64,000 nt of DNA from NCBI GenBank assembly GCA_000716465.1, contig JNWL01000010.1, positions 83,180 through 147,179 of the forward strand. The letters run 5' to 3'. Origin of the DNA: Streptomyces bikiniensis. Its GTDB lineage: Bacteria; Actinomycetota; Actinomycetes; Streptomycetales; Streptomycetaceae. A model generated the notes under the pieces. That model ran no database searches. It saw only the letters and a list, made by a program, of their open reading frames with translations, and was not told where the DNA came from. The position numbers and the translations under genes are program-made. Positions 36,281 to 45,429 of this stretch are shown piece after piece; the stretch's first letter is position 1; each line of letters opens with the position of its first letter.

Positions 36281-38929
36281 CTAACGATCGGCTGACAGGC
36301 GCGAAAGGCGGTCGGCGGCCCGCGCCGACCCCTCCGGGAAACCCGCCTTCTCGGAGGCCACGACGGCGCGTTCCAGCTGGTCGGTGGCCTCTTCGAGGCG
36401 TCCGATGCCGACCAGCGCCTCGCCCCGGACGATCTGGAGCTGGGCCCGTACGACCACCGCGTCGGGGGCCGCCAGTTCCTCCGCGCGCAGGGTGTGGGCG
36501 AGCGCCGCCTCGTACTCCTCCGTCTTCAGGCAGTGGCCCGCCAGGTGCTGGAGGGTGAGGACCTGGGTGGAGGGATGGCCGGTGCGGTCGGCGAGCGAGA
36601 CCGCGTGCCGCATGAGCAGGCCGGCCCGCTCGTGCTCCCCGGTGGCGTCCAGGACGGCGGCGTGGTTGACGTGGGCGATGGCCTCGCTGATCGGGTCGCC
36701 CGCGCGGGCGGCCAGGCCGGGCGCCTTCTCCAGGTGGACGAGCGCCTCGGCGTTCCGGCCCTCCGCGTGCAGGATCCAGCCGAGCAGCGCCCTGGCCCGG
36801 GACTGCGCGTCGATGTCGTCGATCCGCTCGGCGGAGGCGAGCCCGGCCTCCAGGAGCGGGGTCCAGCCGTCCCCGATCCGCATGAGCATCAGCGGCCACT
36901 GGACCAGGGCGAGCCGCCAGGCCCGGTCGTGCAGGCCGAGGGCGGCCGCGGCGGCGACCGCGCCCTCCAGGGCGGCGCGCTCGGCCACGTACCAGTCCAG
37001 GGCCGCCGTGCGGTCCTCGAACTCCCTGACGGCGGCGGGCCGCCGGGTGTCGGCGGGCAGCGCGTAGCAGGGCTGGGAGCCGGGCTCGGCGGCGGCGTCG
37101 GCCGCGAGCCCGGTGTAGAGGTAGTGGTCGAGGAGGCGGGGCAGCCCCTCGGGGTCGGCCCGGGGGGCGAGGTGGCGGGCGTAGAGGCGGACGAGGTCGT
37201 GCGGGGTCCAGCGGCCGGGCACGGCCTCGGTGAGCAGATGGGCGGCGGCGAGCCGGTCCAGGTCGGCGGAGGCCTGCGCGGGCGAGGTCCCGGCGAGCGC
37301 GCCCGCCGCGAACCGGTCGAGATCGGCGCCGGTGTGCAGGCCGAGCGCGCGGAACATGCGGGCGGCGGAGTCGGGGAGTTGCTGCACGGTGAGGCGAAGG
37401 GCGGCGGAGACGCCCCGGTCCTCGACGTCGAGGAGGGTCAACCGGCTCTGTTCGTCGGCGAGTTCGCCGACCATGGCGTCGAGGGTCCAGGCGGGCCGCT
37501 CGGCGAGCCGGGCCGCCGTCACCCGCAGCGCGAGCGGCAGCCCGTCGCAGAGTCCGGCGAGCCGCGCGGCGGCGGCGGGCTCGGCCGCGATCCGCTCCTC
37601 GCCGAGGACGGTGGCGAGCAGGGCGGCGGCGTCGGCCTCCGGCAGGTGGCCGAGCGGCACCGGCCGGGCGGCGTCGGAGGCGATCAGGCCGCCGAGCCGG
37701 TCGCGGCTGGTGACCAGGGTCGCGCAGTGGTCGCCGCCGGGCAGCAGCGGTCTGACCTGCCCGGAGGAGCGGGCGTTGTCGAGGACGACGAGCAGCCGGC
37801 GCCCGGCGGCGAGGGAGCGGAAGAGGGCGCCGCGCGCCTCGACGCCCTCCGGCATCCTCGGGTCCGGGACGCCGAGCGCGAGCAGGAACTCGCGGAGGAC
37901 GGCGGCGGTCTCGGGCGCGGGGGTCTCGCTGAAGCCCTTCAGATCGGCGAAAAGACGCCCGTCGGGGAAGTCGGCGCGCCGCTCGTACGCCCAGTGGACC
38001 GCAAAGGCGGTCTTGCCGACGCCGGCGGGCCCGGTGACGAGGCAGACCGGCCCGTCCCCGGCCCGTACCGCCCGGTCGAGCGCGGCCAGCTCGGCGCCGC
38101 GCCCGGTGAAGCCGCGCGGCGCCCGGGGCAGGCCCTCCGGCGCGGGGAGTTCGGCGGGCGGGGCGACGGGGCGGGCGACGGGGGCGGGCTCGGCGGCGCG
38201 CAGCAGCGTCGCGTACGCCTCGCTGAGCGTCTCGCCGGGGTCGACGCCCAGCTCCTCGGCGAGCAGCCGCCGGGTCCGGTGGTACCAGTCGATCGCGTCC
38301 GACTGGCGTCCGGAGCGGCCGAGGGCCAGCATCAGGGCGGCCGCGAGGGATTCGCGCAGGGGGTGGGCGACGGCCTCGCTGCGCAGGACGGCGGCGGCCC
38401 TGGCGTGCTCGCCGAGCTGCCCGTACGCCTGCGCCAGCGCCTCCACGGTGGCGAGCCGCAGCTCTTCGAGCCCGGTGGCGGCGGCCTCCAGGGGCCGGCT
38501 GTGGACGGTCCCGGTGAGCGCGGGCCCCTGCCAGTACGACAGCGCCTCCCGCAGCATCCGGACCGCGTCGGCGGGCTGCCGCTGCACCCCGGCGAGCCCC
38601 ACCAGCTCCTCGAACCGGTGCACGTCCACCAGCGACTCGGGCATCCGCAGCACGTACGCCGAACCCTGGGTGGCGAGCTCGACCCCGTACGCCTCGGCCC
38701 CGTGCTCGGCGAGCAGGGCCCGCAGCCGCGAGACGTGCCCCTGGAGGACGGTCTTGGCGTGGGTGGGCGGCTCCTCCTCCCACAGGGCGTCGATCAACTG
38801 CCCCACGTTCACCGCGCCGTTGGGGCGCAGCAGGAGCATGGCGAGAAGGCTGGACCGCTTGGCGGGCCCCAGGGCCACGTCACCCTCCTCCGTCACCATC
38901 GCAACGGAGCCGAGCAGCCGGAACTCCAC
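36281..38929 (-). CDS. AfsR/SARP-family regulator with NB-ARC ATPase and TPR region
   Basis: 882 residues. The N-terminal OmpR-like winged helix (VEFRLLGSVAM, ALGPAKRSSLLAMLLL) and bacterial transcriptional activation domain span about residues 1-250. An NB-ARC ATPase follows, with P-loop VTGPAGVGKTAF near residue 300 and RRLLVVLDNARSS as Walker B-like. TPR-like helices complete the protein. SARPs activate antibiotic pathway genes by binding heptameric repeats near -35 regions. I chose the GTG at 38929 because GGAGG sits seven bases upstream; the GTG at 38935 is too close to it. The frame stays open far upstream into a regulator remnant. Confidence 0.9.
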   Translation of the reverse strand: MEFRLLGSVAMVTEEGDVALGPAKRSSLLAMLLLRPNGAVNVGQLIDALWEEEPPTHAKTVLQGHVSRLRALLAEHGAEAYGVELATQGSAYVLRMPESLVDVHRFEELVGLAGVQRQPADAVRMLREALSYWQGPALTGTVHSRPLEAAATGLEELRLATVEALAQAYGQLGEHARAAAVLRSEAVAHPLRESLAAALMLALGRSGRQSDAIDWYHRTRRLLAEELGVDPGETLSEAYATLLRAAEPAPVARPVAPPAELPAPEGLPRAPRGFTGRGAELAALDRAVRAGDGPVCLVTGPAGVGKTAFAVHWAYERRADFPDGRLFADLKGFSETPAPETAAVLREFLLALGVPDPRMPEGVEARGALFRSLAAGRRLLVVLDNARSSGQVRPLLPGGDHCATLVTSRDRLGGLIASDAARPVPLGHLPEADAAALLATVLGEERIAAEPAAAARLAGLCDGLPLALRVTAARLAERPAWTLDAMVGELADEQSRLTLLDVEDRGVSAALRLTVQQLPDSAARMFRALGLHTGADLDRFAAGALAGTSPAQASADLDRLAAAHLLTEAVPGRWTPHDLVRLYARHLAPRADPEGLPRLLDHYLYTGLAADAAAEPGSQPCYALPADTRRPAAVREFEDRTAALDWYVAERAALEGAVAAAAALGLHDRAWRLALVQWPLMLMRIGDGWTPLLEAGLASAERIDDIDAQSRARALLGWILHAEGRNAEALVHLEKAPGLAARAGDPISEAIAHVNHAAVLDATGEHERAGLLMRHAVSLADRTGHPSTQVLTLQHLAGHCLKTEEYEAALAHTLRAEELAAPDAVVVRAQLQIVRGEALVGIGRLEEATDQLERAVVASEKAGFPEGSARAADRLSRLSADR

Positions 38930-39196
38930 CTTCACACCTCCGCGATCACACTCCCCCGTCTTCCCCGGCAGACGAGGATACGTGGGGAGAGAGGGCCCTC
39001 CGCGACGCCGCGTTCCCCGGGCGGCGCGCATCGGCCGAATCCGGACGTGGCGTTCCGCACAGTGGCGTTCCGCACGGCGGCCCGCGCGCGGGCGGAGGCG
39101 CGGGCGGGCGGGTCTGGACGCGGGCGTTCCGACCGCGGTCGGTCGCGGTCGCCCCGTTCCCGGTCGCCCCCGTTCCCGGTCGCGGTCGTTTCCGGG

Positions 39197-39688
39197 CGCG
39201 CCTCGGACGTACCCGTTCCCGACCGCCCGCCGGCCGAGCTGGAAGCGGCTGCGGGCGTCCCGCTTCTCCGTCAGCTCCGAGACGAGGCGCCGTTCGCTGC
39301 GCAGGGAGACGCCCAGGCGGCGGGCCGCGGCCCCGTCCGTGTGGCCCCGGGCCAGGAGGCGCAGCAGTTCGCGGGGCTGCGATCCGGGGTCCTCCAGGCT
39401 GCGCCGGGGGGCCTCGCCGAAGGGGACCGCCGACGCCCACACCGCCTCGAACAGCGCGAGGAACGCCGTCACCGCGCCGGGCCGGCGCAGCGGCGCCGCG
39501 CCCGCCGCGCTGTCGGCCGGGTCGATCGGCACCATCGCCGGCTCCCGGTCCTTGATCCACAGGCGCATGGGAAGGGCCGGCGCGGTGCGGACCTCCGCGC
39601 CGCGCTCGGTGAGCCGGACCGCTTCCCCGGCGCCGCCGTCGGGCCGCCGGCGGTCCGTCCGTTCCGTGGGGGTGGGCGATGCGCGCAT
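39197..39688 (-). pseudogene. Remnant of a LuxR-type (HTH) regulator gene, N-terminal half missing
   Basis: The translation from about 39628 to 39197 matches the C-terminal half of actinobacterial LuxR-HTH regulators: RTAPALPMRLWIKDREPAM, ALFEAVWASAVPF, then RELLRLLARGHTDGAAARRL, GVSLRSERRLVSELTEK and SRFQLGRRA. The usual N-terminal half of about 200 residues is absent. An ATG at 39688 with AGGAGAG upstream could still express a 160-residue piece, but the frame has no stop of its own and runs through repetitive Arg/Pro/Gly coding into the SARP frame. I read it as a decayed gene. The following 39000-39200 has GGTCGCGGTCG-type repeats. Confidence 0.65.
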
Positions 39689-39904
39689 GCGCTCTCTCCT
39701 GCGAGACCGTGTACGTGGCGGAGGCGGGCGGCCGAACCGCCGGAGCCCCGGCTTCACACGCTCCGGCCCGCCTGTCACCGCTCGCCGGGTGCCACGAGGA
39801 TGCACGGCACGGACGTGCCGGGGAGCCTGCGGGGCGGCCGCGGTACGCCTGTGCGGTGCCGTCCTGCTTGTGCGGTGCTCTTGGGCGTGCGGTGCCGGTT
39901 CTCC
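39689..39904. other. Region downstream of the FtsX gene with short direct repeats, no gene
   Basis: Holds three direct copies of GTGCGGTGC (39851-39859, 39870-39878, 39887-39895), close to the FtsX permease stop at 39905. No coding or clear terminator is recognised. Confidence 0.5.
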
Positions 39905-42307
39905 TTACGCCGTCCGCCTCTTGAGGGTCTTCGACGTGACCGCGACGCCGGCGAGGACGGCCGCCGCCAGGGTGCCGACGACCGCGAGGACGATGGCGCC
40001 GGGGTTCAGGTGCAGGCCCACGTCCGAGGAGGTGGCCTCGGAGAGGCCGGCCGCCATTCCGGCCAGCGGGGGCAGCGTGACCAGGACGCCGAGGACCGCG
40101 CCGATGACGACGACCAGGGCGGTCTCGCCGGCCGAGGTGAACAGGAGCTGGCGGACGGTGCCGCCGGCCGACTTCATCACGCCGAAGTCGCGGCGCCGGC
40201 CGTGGGCCGCCATGGCCATGCTGTTGGCGACGGCGATCACGCTGTAGCCGACGGCGACGACGATCAGCATCACGGCCAGGGACTCGGTGAGCTCGGCGTC
40301 GGTGTCGTAGTCGGCCAGGGCGTACGCGGCGGCGTCGTGCAGCGCGACTCCGGGGACCTCGTCGGAGGCCCCGACGCCGCCCGGGACGAAGATGTCGTCG
40401 GTGAGCGCGGCCGGGTCATGGGCGCGGACCAGGTCGCGGGCGACCACGAAGTCACCGCGGGCCGGGTCGTCGGGGAGCACCTGGGAGACGCGGAGGGTGA
40501 CGGTGGCGCCGTCCGCGAACCGGACCGGGACCTCCTGTCCCTGCTTCAGGCCCAGTTCGCCGGCCTTCTTCGCGCCGAGGACGGCCTCGCCCGGCCTGTT
40601 CCAGCGCAGGTCCCGGCTGCCCAGGACGTCCAGGACGGTGGCCGCGCCGGCGTTCTCGGCGTCCCCCGCCCTGCCGGTCTCCACGAAGGCCCGGGTCGGC
40701 AGGGCCGCCTTGCCGACCGGGTTGGCGGCGACGACCTCGTCGGTGTGGCCCGGGGTGCCGTCCGGGGTGACGATCGTCTGTCCCGCGACCTTCAGGGCCT
40801 CACCGGCCGGGTAGGCGACCCGCATGGTCTCCACCATGCCGCTGAGCAGCACCGCGAAGCCGACCGCGGCGATCACCGGGGCCACCAGGGAGGCGGCGCG
40901 GTGCGGGTGGGCGACCAGTTCGGCCCGGATCAGGACCGGGGCGGCCCTGCCACCGCCCTGGAACGGGGCGGTGAGGAACCGGCCGACGGGGCCGACGAAC
41001 ACGGGGGCCAGCAGGGCCGCCGCGACGATCAGCGCCATGGTGGCGAAGATCGCCGTGTTGACGCGGTCGTCGGCGCTGGAGACGGCGGTGCCGATCGCCG
41101 TCAGGACGCCCAGGGCGAGGACGGCCAGGCCGGCGGTCCAGCGGCCGCGTCCCGTGCCCCTGTCGGCCGAGCGGCTGTCGAGGAGCGCCTCGACGGGGGC
41201 GACCCCGGCGGCCTTGCGGCCCGCCGTCCAGGCACCGATCACGCTGACGCCGACGCCGATCGCAGAGGCCGTGAGCAGCGGCCAGGCCGCGACGGAGACC
41301 TCCGTGCCGGGCGGGGACACGTCCAGGTCCTCGAGGAGGGAGAGCAGCAGCGGCGTCGTGAGCACACCGGTCGCGCAGCCGGCGGTCGAGCCGGCCAGGC
41401 CGACCACGGCGGCCTCGCCGAGGATCATGCGGCGGACCTGCTTCGGCGAGGCGCCGAGGGTGCGCAGCAGGCCGATCTCTCGGCGGCGCATGCCGGTGGA
41501 CAGGACCAGCATGGAGGCGACCACGAAGACGGTGGTGAAGAGGCCGAGGAGGGCCGTCGCGCTGATCAGCTGGACGCCGAGGAAGCGCTTGTGCTCGATG
41601 TACGCGGGCTGCAGCTCGGCCCGGCCGTCGCCGGAGACCACGTCGCCGCCGGCGCCGAGGACCTTCTTCGCGGCGGCGGTGACCGCGCCGGTGTCGGCGC
41701 CCTTCTCGGGGATCAGGGCGACGGCGGCGACGCCGGGCCGCTGCCGGGCGGCGAACTCCTCGCTGAAGTAGTAGCCGGGGCCGTCGACGGTGCCGACGAC
41801 CCGGAACCGCTCGCGCCCCCGGGTGATGTTGACCGTCAGCTCGCTGCCCACGGGCGCGCCCAGGGCGCGGTCCACCACGACCTCGTCCGCCGCGGCGGGG
41901 GCCCGGCCGGAGACCAGCTCGTACGGGGCCGTCCGCGTGCTGGAGAAGCCGTGCCCGGACTCCAGGGCGCCCTCGTCGGCGACGGGCCTGCCGTCCTTGA
42001 CGGCCTGGGCGTAGAAGGAGCGGTCCACCACGGCGGCGGCGACGCCGGGGATCTCCGCGAGCCCGGAGACGATCGGCTCGGCCTCGGCCCTGCTCCAGGG
42101 CATCCGGTCGCCGGGGCTGCCGTCGGCGTCGACGGCCCGCTTCGGCAGGGCGAGGGCCGCGGTGCCCTCGTAGCGGGGCTGGACCTTCGCCTCGGCGGAG
42201 TCGTGGACGACCAGCGTGGTGGTGATCAGGGCGACGCCGACCAGGACGGCGACGAAGGCGCCGAGGAAAGCGGACCAGTGTTCACGGACGTTCGCGAGGG
42301 TCAGCAT
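39905..42307 (-). CDS. FtsX-like ABC transporter permease
   Basis: 800 residues from MLTLANVREHWSAFLGAF (ATG 42307). There is an N-terminal span, a large extracytoplasmic domain, three spans of the first FtsX domain (VFVVASMLVLSTGMRRREIGLLRTLG, quoted in part), and further spans and a second FtsX domain at the C-terminus (RRRDFGVMKSAGGT...). The architecture is that of antimicrobial-peptide or lipid-export permeases such as MacB/BceB relatives. The ATG overlaps the ATPase stop by 7 nt (ATGCTGA), so the two subunits are coupled. The divergent kinase/regulator pair probably controls it. Confidence 0.93.
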   Translation of the reverse strand: MLTLANVREHWSAFLGAFVAVLVGVALITTTLVVHDSAEAKVQPRYEGTAALALPKRAVDADGSPGDRMPWSRAEAEPIVSGLAEIPGVAAAVVDRSFYAQAVKDGRPVADEGALESGHGFSSTRTAPYELVSGRAPAAADEVVVDRALGAPVGSELTVNITRGRERFRVVGTVDGPGYYFSEEFAARQRPGVAAVALIPEKGADTGAVTAAAKKVLGAGGDVVSGDGRAELQPAYIEHKRFLGVQLISATALLGLFTTVFVVASMLVLSTGMRRREIGLLRTLGASPKQVRRMILGEAAVVGLAGSTAGCATGVLTTPLLLSLLEDLDVSPPGTEVSVAAWPLLTASAIGVGVSVIGAWTAGRKAAGVAPVEALLDSRSADRGTGRGRWTAGLAVLALGVLTAIGTAVSSADDRVNTAIFATMALIVAAALLAPVFVGPVGRFLTAPFQGGGRAAPVLIRAELVAHPHRAASLVAPVIAAVGFAVLLSGMVETMRVAYPAGEALKVAGQTIVTPDGTPGHTDEVVAANPVGKAALPTRAFVETGRAGDAENAGAATVLDVLGSRDLRWNRPGEAVLGAKKAGELGLKQGQEVPVRFADGATVTLRVSQVLPDDPARGDFVVARDLVRAHDPAALTDDIFVPGGVGASDEVPGVALHDAAAYALADYDTDAELTESLAVMLIVVAVGYSVIAVANSMAMAAHGRRRDFGVMKSAGGTVRQLLFTSAGETALVVVIGAVLGVLVTLPPLAGMAAGLSEATSSDVGLHLNPGAIVLAVVGTLAAAVLAGVAVTSKTLKRRTA

Positions 42308-43083
42308 GCCGGTCGGGCCTCCAGCCGGGCCATGCGGGTGGCGATCGAGGCGGCATTGTCCACGCCGGCCCGTCGGTCGAGCGGGACACGGTCGGCGATC
42401 CTGCCGTCCTTCAGGAAGACGACGACGTCGGCGTGGGCCGCGGCCACCGGGTCGTGGGTGACCATCAGGGTGGTCTGGCCCTCCTGGTCGACCAGCATCC
42501 GCATCATCCGGAGCACCTCGCGGGAGGTGACGGTGTCCAGGGCACCGGTCGGCTCGTCCGCGAAGAGGACGTCGGGGCGGGTGACGAGGGCGCGGGCGAG
42601 GGCGACGCGCTGCTGCTGGCCGCCGGAGAGCTCGCCGGGCCGGTGGCCCGCGCGCTCGGCGAGTCCCACGGAGGCGAGGGCCCTCGCGACCTGCTCGCGG
42701 CCGACCCTGCGGCCGGCGAACCGGGACGGGAGCTCCACGTTCTGCGCGGCCGTCAGGGACTCGACCAGGTTGAAGGCCTGGAACACGAAGCCGACGTGCT
42801 TGCGGCGCAGCTCGGTGCGCTCCTTCTCGTTCTGCCGGCCGATGTCCACGCCGGCGAGGACGATCCTTCCCCCGGAGGGCCGTTCGAGGCCGGCCGCGCA
42901 CTGCAGCAGGGTCGACTTGCCGGAGCCGGAGGGGCCCATGATCGCGGTGAAGGTGCCGCGCGGGAAGCCGAGGGAGACACCGTCCAGAGCGGTGACCCGT
43001 CGTCCGCCGGTGCCGTGCACCTTGCGGAGATCGTGGAGTTCGACCGCGTCCTGTGCGGGGGTGGTGGGGCTCGTCGTCGTCAT
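42301..43083 (-). CDS. ABC transporter ATP-binding protein (MacB/LolD-like) partner of FtsX permease
   Basis: 260 residues from MTTTSPTTPAQ (ATG 43083). Walker A is GPSGSGKST, signature LSGGQQQRVALARAL, Walker B VLFADEPTGALD, then the H-loop VTHDP. It belongs to the MacB/LolD/BceA group that powers mechanotransmission through FtsX-type permeases rather than import. The Shine-Dalgarno match is weak. It is first in a two-gene operon and divergent from the histidine kinase gene, with 189 bp between the starts. Confidence 0.95.
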   Translation of the reverse strand: MTTTSPTTPAQDAVELHDLRKVHGTGGRRVTALDGVSLGFPRGTFTAIMGPSGSGKSTLLQCAAGLERPSGGRIVLAGVDIGRQNEKERTELRRKHVGFVFQAFNLVESLTAAQNVELPSRFAGRRVGREQVARALASVGLAERAGHRPGELSGGQQQRVALARALVTRPDVLFADEPTGALDTVTSREVLRMMRMLVDQEGQTTLMVTHDPVAAAHADVVVFLKDGRIADRVPLDRRAGVDNAASIATRMARLEARPAC

Positions 43084-43206
43084 GCGCCGATTCCACCGCG
43101 CGGGGGCGGCCCGGAGCACTGGTCCGCTCTCTACTCCTGAGGTAGAGCAGGCTCTACCCGGCGCTCCGGAGCCGTCCCGGTCCCGCGGAGGCGCGCAGAA
43201 GTGCAG

Positions 43207-43238
43207 CCGTGCGGCCGTGCGGCCGTGCGGCCGTGCAG
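43207..43238. repeat. Four tandem 8-bp repeats in the kinase promoter region
   Basis: CCGTGCGG repeated three times followed by CCGTGCAG, ending 34 bp before the kinase ATG and about 120 bp from the divergent ABC gene. It may set the spacing of a regulator site or represent slipped-strand variation. Confidence 0.7.
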
Positions 43239-43272
43239 ACCGGCAAAAGGCCTCCTGGGTAACGTGGTTCGC

Positions 43273-44490
43273 ATGCAACCCACGACGGCCTGGCAGGCCA
43301 TGGCTCGGCACCCCCTGAGCTTCCTGACCTCCAGCTGGCCCTGGCGGTCCCTCGCGTATCTGAGCGGCGGTGTCGTGGTCGGTGCCGCGGCGGTGCTGGT
43401 TTTCGCCCTCGGCCTGGCGGCGGGGCTCGTCCTGCTCGTCGTGCTGATCGGTGTCGCGCCGCTGGTCGGCCTGGTCCTCGCCTCCACCCTGGTGGCCGCG
43501 GTGGAGCGCCGGCGGCTGCGGCTGGTCGACCGAGACCGGCTGCCCGACCCGCACCGGCCGCCGGACGCCCCGGGTGCGCGCGGCTGGGTCGCGACCCGGC
43601 TCAAGGAGCGGGCCACCTGGCGGGAGCTGATGTTCACGCTCCTGTCGGCCGCGGCCCTGTGGTGGCTCGACCTGCTGGTGCTCGGCTTCTCCTTCGGGGT
43701 GCCGGCCGTGACCATCGCCGCGACCGACGGCGACACCTGGCCGTGGACGGTGTTCGGCGCGATCGTGCTGCTGTCCTCGCCGTACACGGTGACCTCGTGG
43801 GCGGGGGCGCGCGCCGCCATGGCCCGCACCTTCCTCGCGCCGCGGGACCGGGAGCTCGGCGAGGAGCTGCGCGAGGTGCGCGCCTCGCAGTCGCGGCTGC
43901 TCGACTCCTTCGACGCCGAGCGGACACGGATCGAGCGCGACCTGCACGACGGGGCCCAGCAGCACCTCGTGTCGCTGGGCATGACGCTGGGCATGATGCG
44001 CCTGGACGTCGAGGAGGGCTCCGGCCTCGACGAGTTGCTGACCCGGGCGGAGAAGCAGCTCTCCACCGCCCACCAGGAGCTGCGGGCCCTGATCCGGGGC
44101 CTCAACCCGCCGGTCCTCGCCGACCACGGACTCGTCGCGGCGGTCGAGGACTACGCGGGCCGCTTCCCGATCCCGGTGGCCGTGGACCTGAGGCTCCCCG
44201 AGCGGCTGCCCAGGAAACTCGAAACCACGATGTACTACCTGATCAACGAGGCCCTGACGAACGTCGCCAGGCACAGCGGCGCCACGACCGCCGAGGTGCA
44301 CGCCCGCTACCATGCCGACCTGCTGGTCCTCGACATCAAGGACGACGGCCGGGGCGGGGTGGACTCCTCGGGCAGCGGCGTGACCGGTCTCGCGGACCGA
44401 GTCACCGCCCTCGGCGGCCGGATGCGGGTGTCGAGCCCGGCCGGTGGTCCCACCCTGTTGCACGTGGAGGTTCCGTGTCGCTTCGCCTGA
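43273..44490 (+). CDS. NarL/DesK-type sensor histidine kinase
   Basis: 405 residues from the ATG at 43273. Membrane segments at the N-terminus include a long hydrophobic stretch (about 24-60) and a further pair near 120-170. The HisKA_3 dimerisation domain has the phosphoacceptor His225 in [13 protein letters not shown]. The HATPase domain has [13 protein letters not shown] and DDGRGG. It would autophosphorylate and pass phosphate to the overlapping response regulator. No strong Shine-Dalgarno sequence is present. It is divergent from the ABC ATPase/FtsX operon, the usual layout for envelope-stress or antibiotic-sensing modules. Confidence 0.92.
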   Translation: MQPTTAWQAMARHPLSFLTSSWPWRSLAYLSGGVVVGAAAVLVFALGLAAGLVLLVVLIGVAPLVGLVLASTLVAAVERRRLRLVDRDRLPDPHRPPDAPGARGWVATRLKERATWRELMFTLLSAAALWWLDLLVLGFSFGVPAVTIAATDGDTWPWTVFGAIVLLSSPYTVTSWAGARAAMARTFLAPRDRELGEELREVRASQSRLLDSFDAERTRIERDLHDGAQQHLVSLGMTLGMMRLDVEEGSGLDELLTRAEKQLSTAHQELRALIRGLNPPVLADHGLVAAVEDYAGRFPIPVAVDLRLPERLPRKLETTMYYLINEALTNVARHSGATTAEVHARYHADLLVLDIKDDGRGGVDSSGSGVTGLADRVTALGGRMRVSSPAGGPTLLHVEVPCRFA

Positions 44491-45122
44491 TCGTGGCCGA
44501 GGACGCCGTCCTGTTGCGCGAAGGCCTGATCGGACTGCTCGAACGGGTCGGCCACGAGGTGGTGGCGGCGGTCGGCGACGCCGACGCCCTGGTCGGGGCG
44601 GTACGCGCCGACCGCCCCGACCTGATCGTCACGGACGTGCGGATGCCGCCCTCGCTCGGCGACGACGGGCTGCGGGCGTCGGTCGGGCTGCGCGCCGAGT
44701 TCCCCGGACTGCCGGTCCTGGTCCTCTCCCAGTACGTGGAGCGCTCGTACGCCCTGCGCCTGCTGGACTCGGGCGGCGGCGCCGGGGTGGGCTACCTGCT
44801 CAAGGAGCGCGTGGGCGCAGTGGCGGACTTCACGACCGCGATCGAACGGGTCGCCGCGGGCGGAACGGTGGTGGACCCCGAGGTCATCCACCAGCTCGTC
44901 CGCCTCCACCAGGACCCCCTGGAACGGCTCAGCGCCCGCGAGCGCGAGGTGCTCTCGCTGGTCGCGGAGGGCCGCACCAACGCGAGCCTGGCGAAGCACC
45001 TGTTCATCAGCGAGGCGGCCGTGAACAAGCACATCGGCAACATCTTCACCAAGCTGGACCTCCCGGTGGACACGGACGGACACCGCCGGGTCCTCGCGGT
45101 GCTCGCGTACCTGCGGGCGTGA
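44475..45122 (+). CDS. NarL-type response regulator
   Basis: 215 residues from the GTG at 44475 ([10 protein letters not shown]), with GGAGG just upstream and a 16-nt overlap with the kinase stop. The receiver domain has Asp10 and phosphoacceptor Asp54 (IVTDVRMPP). The C-terminal LuxR-type HTH reads [20 protein letters not shown], then [12 protein letters not shown]. The receiver has a Gly/Ala insert ([11 protein letters not shown]). It should activate the divergent ABC/FtsX operon. It is paralogous to the regulator at 51868-52512. Confidence 0.94.
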   Translation: MSLRLIVAEDAVLLREGLIGLLERVGHEVVAAVGDADALVGAVRADRPDLIVTDVRMPPSLGDDGLRASVGLRAEFPGLPVLVLSQYVERSYALRLLDSGGGAGVGYLLKERVGAVADFTTAIERVAAGGTVVDPEVIHQLVRLHQDPLERLSAREREVLSLVAEGRTNASLAKHLFISEAAVNKHIGNIFTKLDLPVDTDGHRRVLAVLAYLRA

Positions 45123-45147
45123 GGGGCACGGCCCGCGCGCCCCTCCG

Positions 45148-45167
45148 CGTCGCGTAGGTGCGCGACG
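45148..45167 (+). terminator. Hairpin downstream of the first response regulator
   Basis: CGTCGCG (45148-45154) / CGCGACG (45161-45167) with loop TAGGTG, 25 nt after the stop. It is a modest 7-bp stem. Confidence 0.5.
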
Positions 45168-45429
45168 TACTCACCGAACGGGTGCTGCCGAACCACCCCA
45201 GCCACCGGCCACACACGAACACTTTTCCCAATCATGGTCAACCCCCGTCACTCCGAGGGACGGGAAGGGTGCAACGGAGAACGAAAGAGGCAACGGGCAA
45301 CACCGCCGAACCCCGATTCCCCGGACGGGGGTCGTGCCAGACTCCCTTTCGGACGCGAAGAGAAACGGGGCCGTCACGGCAGGTGTTCACCGTAGGTTCT
45401 CGCGGTCACCGTTCAAGGGGAGGTTGACG
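45168..45429 (+). promoter_or_regulatory. Upstream region of the XRE regulator with palindromes
   Basis: No gene is present. Close to the regulator start are the palindromes GGTGTTCACC (45382-45391) and CGGTCACCG (45403-45411), 19 and 39 bp before the ATG, sharing GGT/ACC arms. They are candidate autoregulatory sites. I see no firm -35/-10 pair. The region is less GC-rich than its surroundings (for example around 45220-45300). Confidence 0.4.

Noticed and set aside
36281-39805. A single 1174-codon frame read as one giant fused LuxR-SARP protein
   Set aside because: The 90 codons before the SARP start are Arg/Pro/Gly repeats without protein character, a GGAGG Shine-Dalgarno sequence sits at the conventional SARP start, and the LuxR part lacks its own N-terminal half. 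A fusion remains possible and is listed as a finding.
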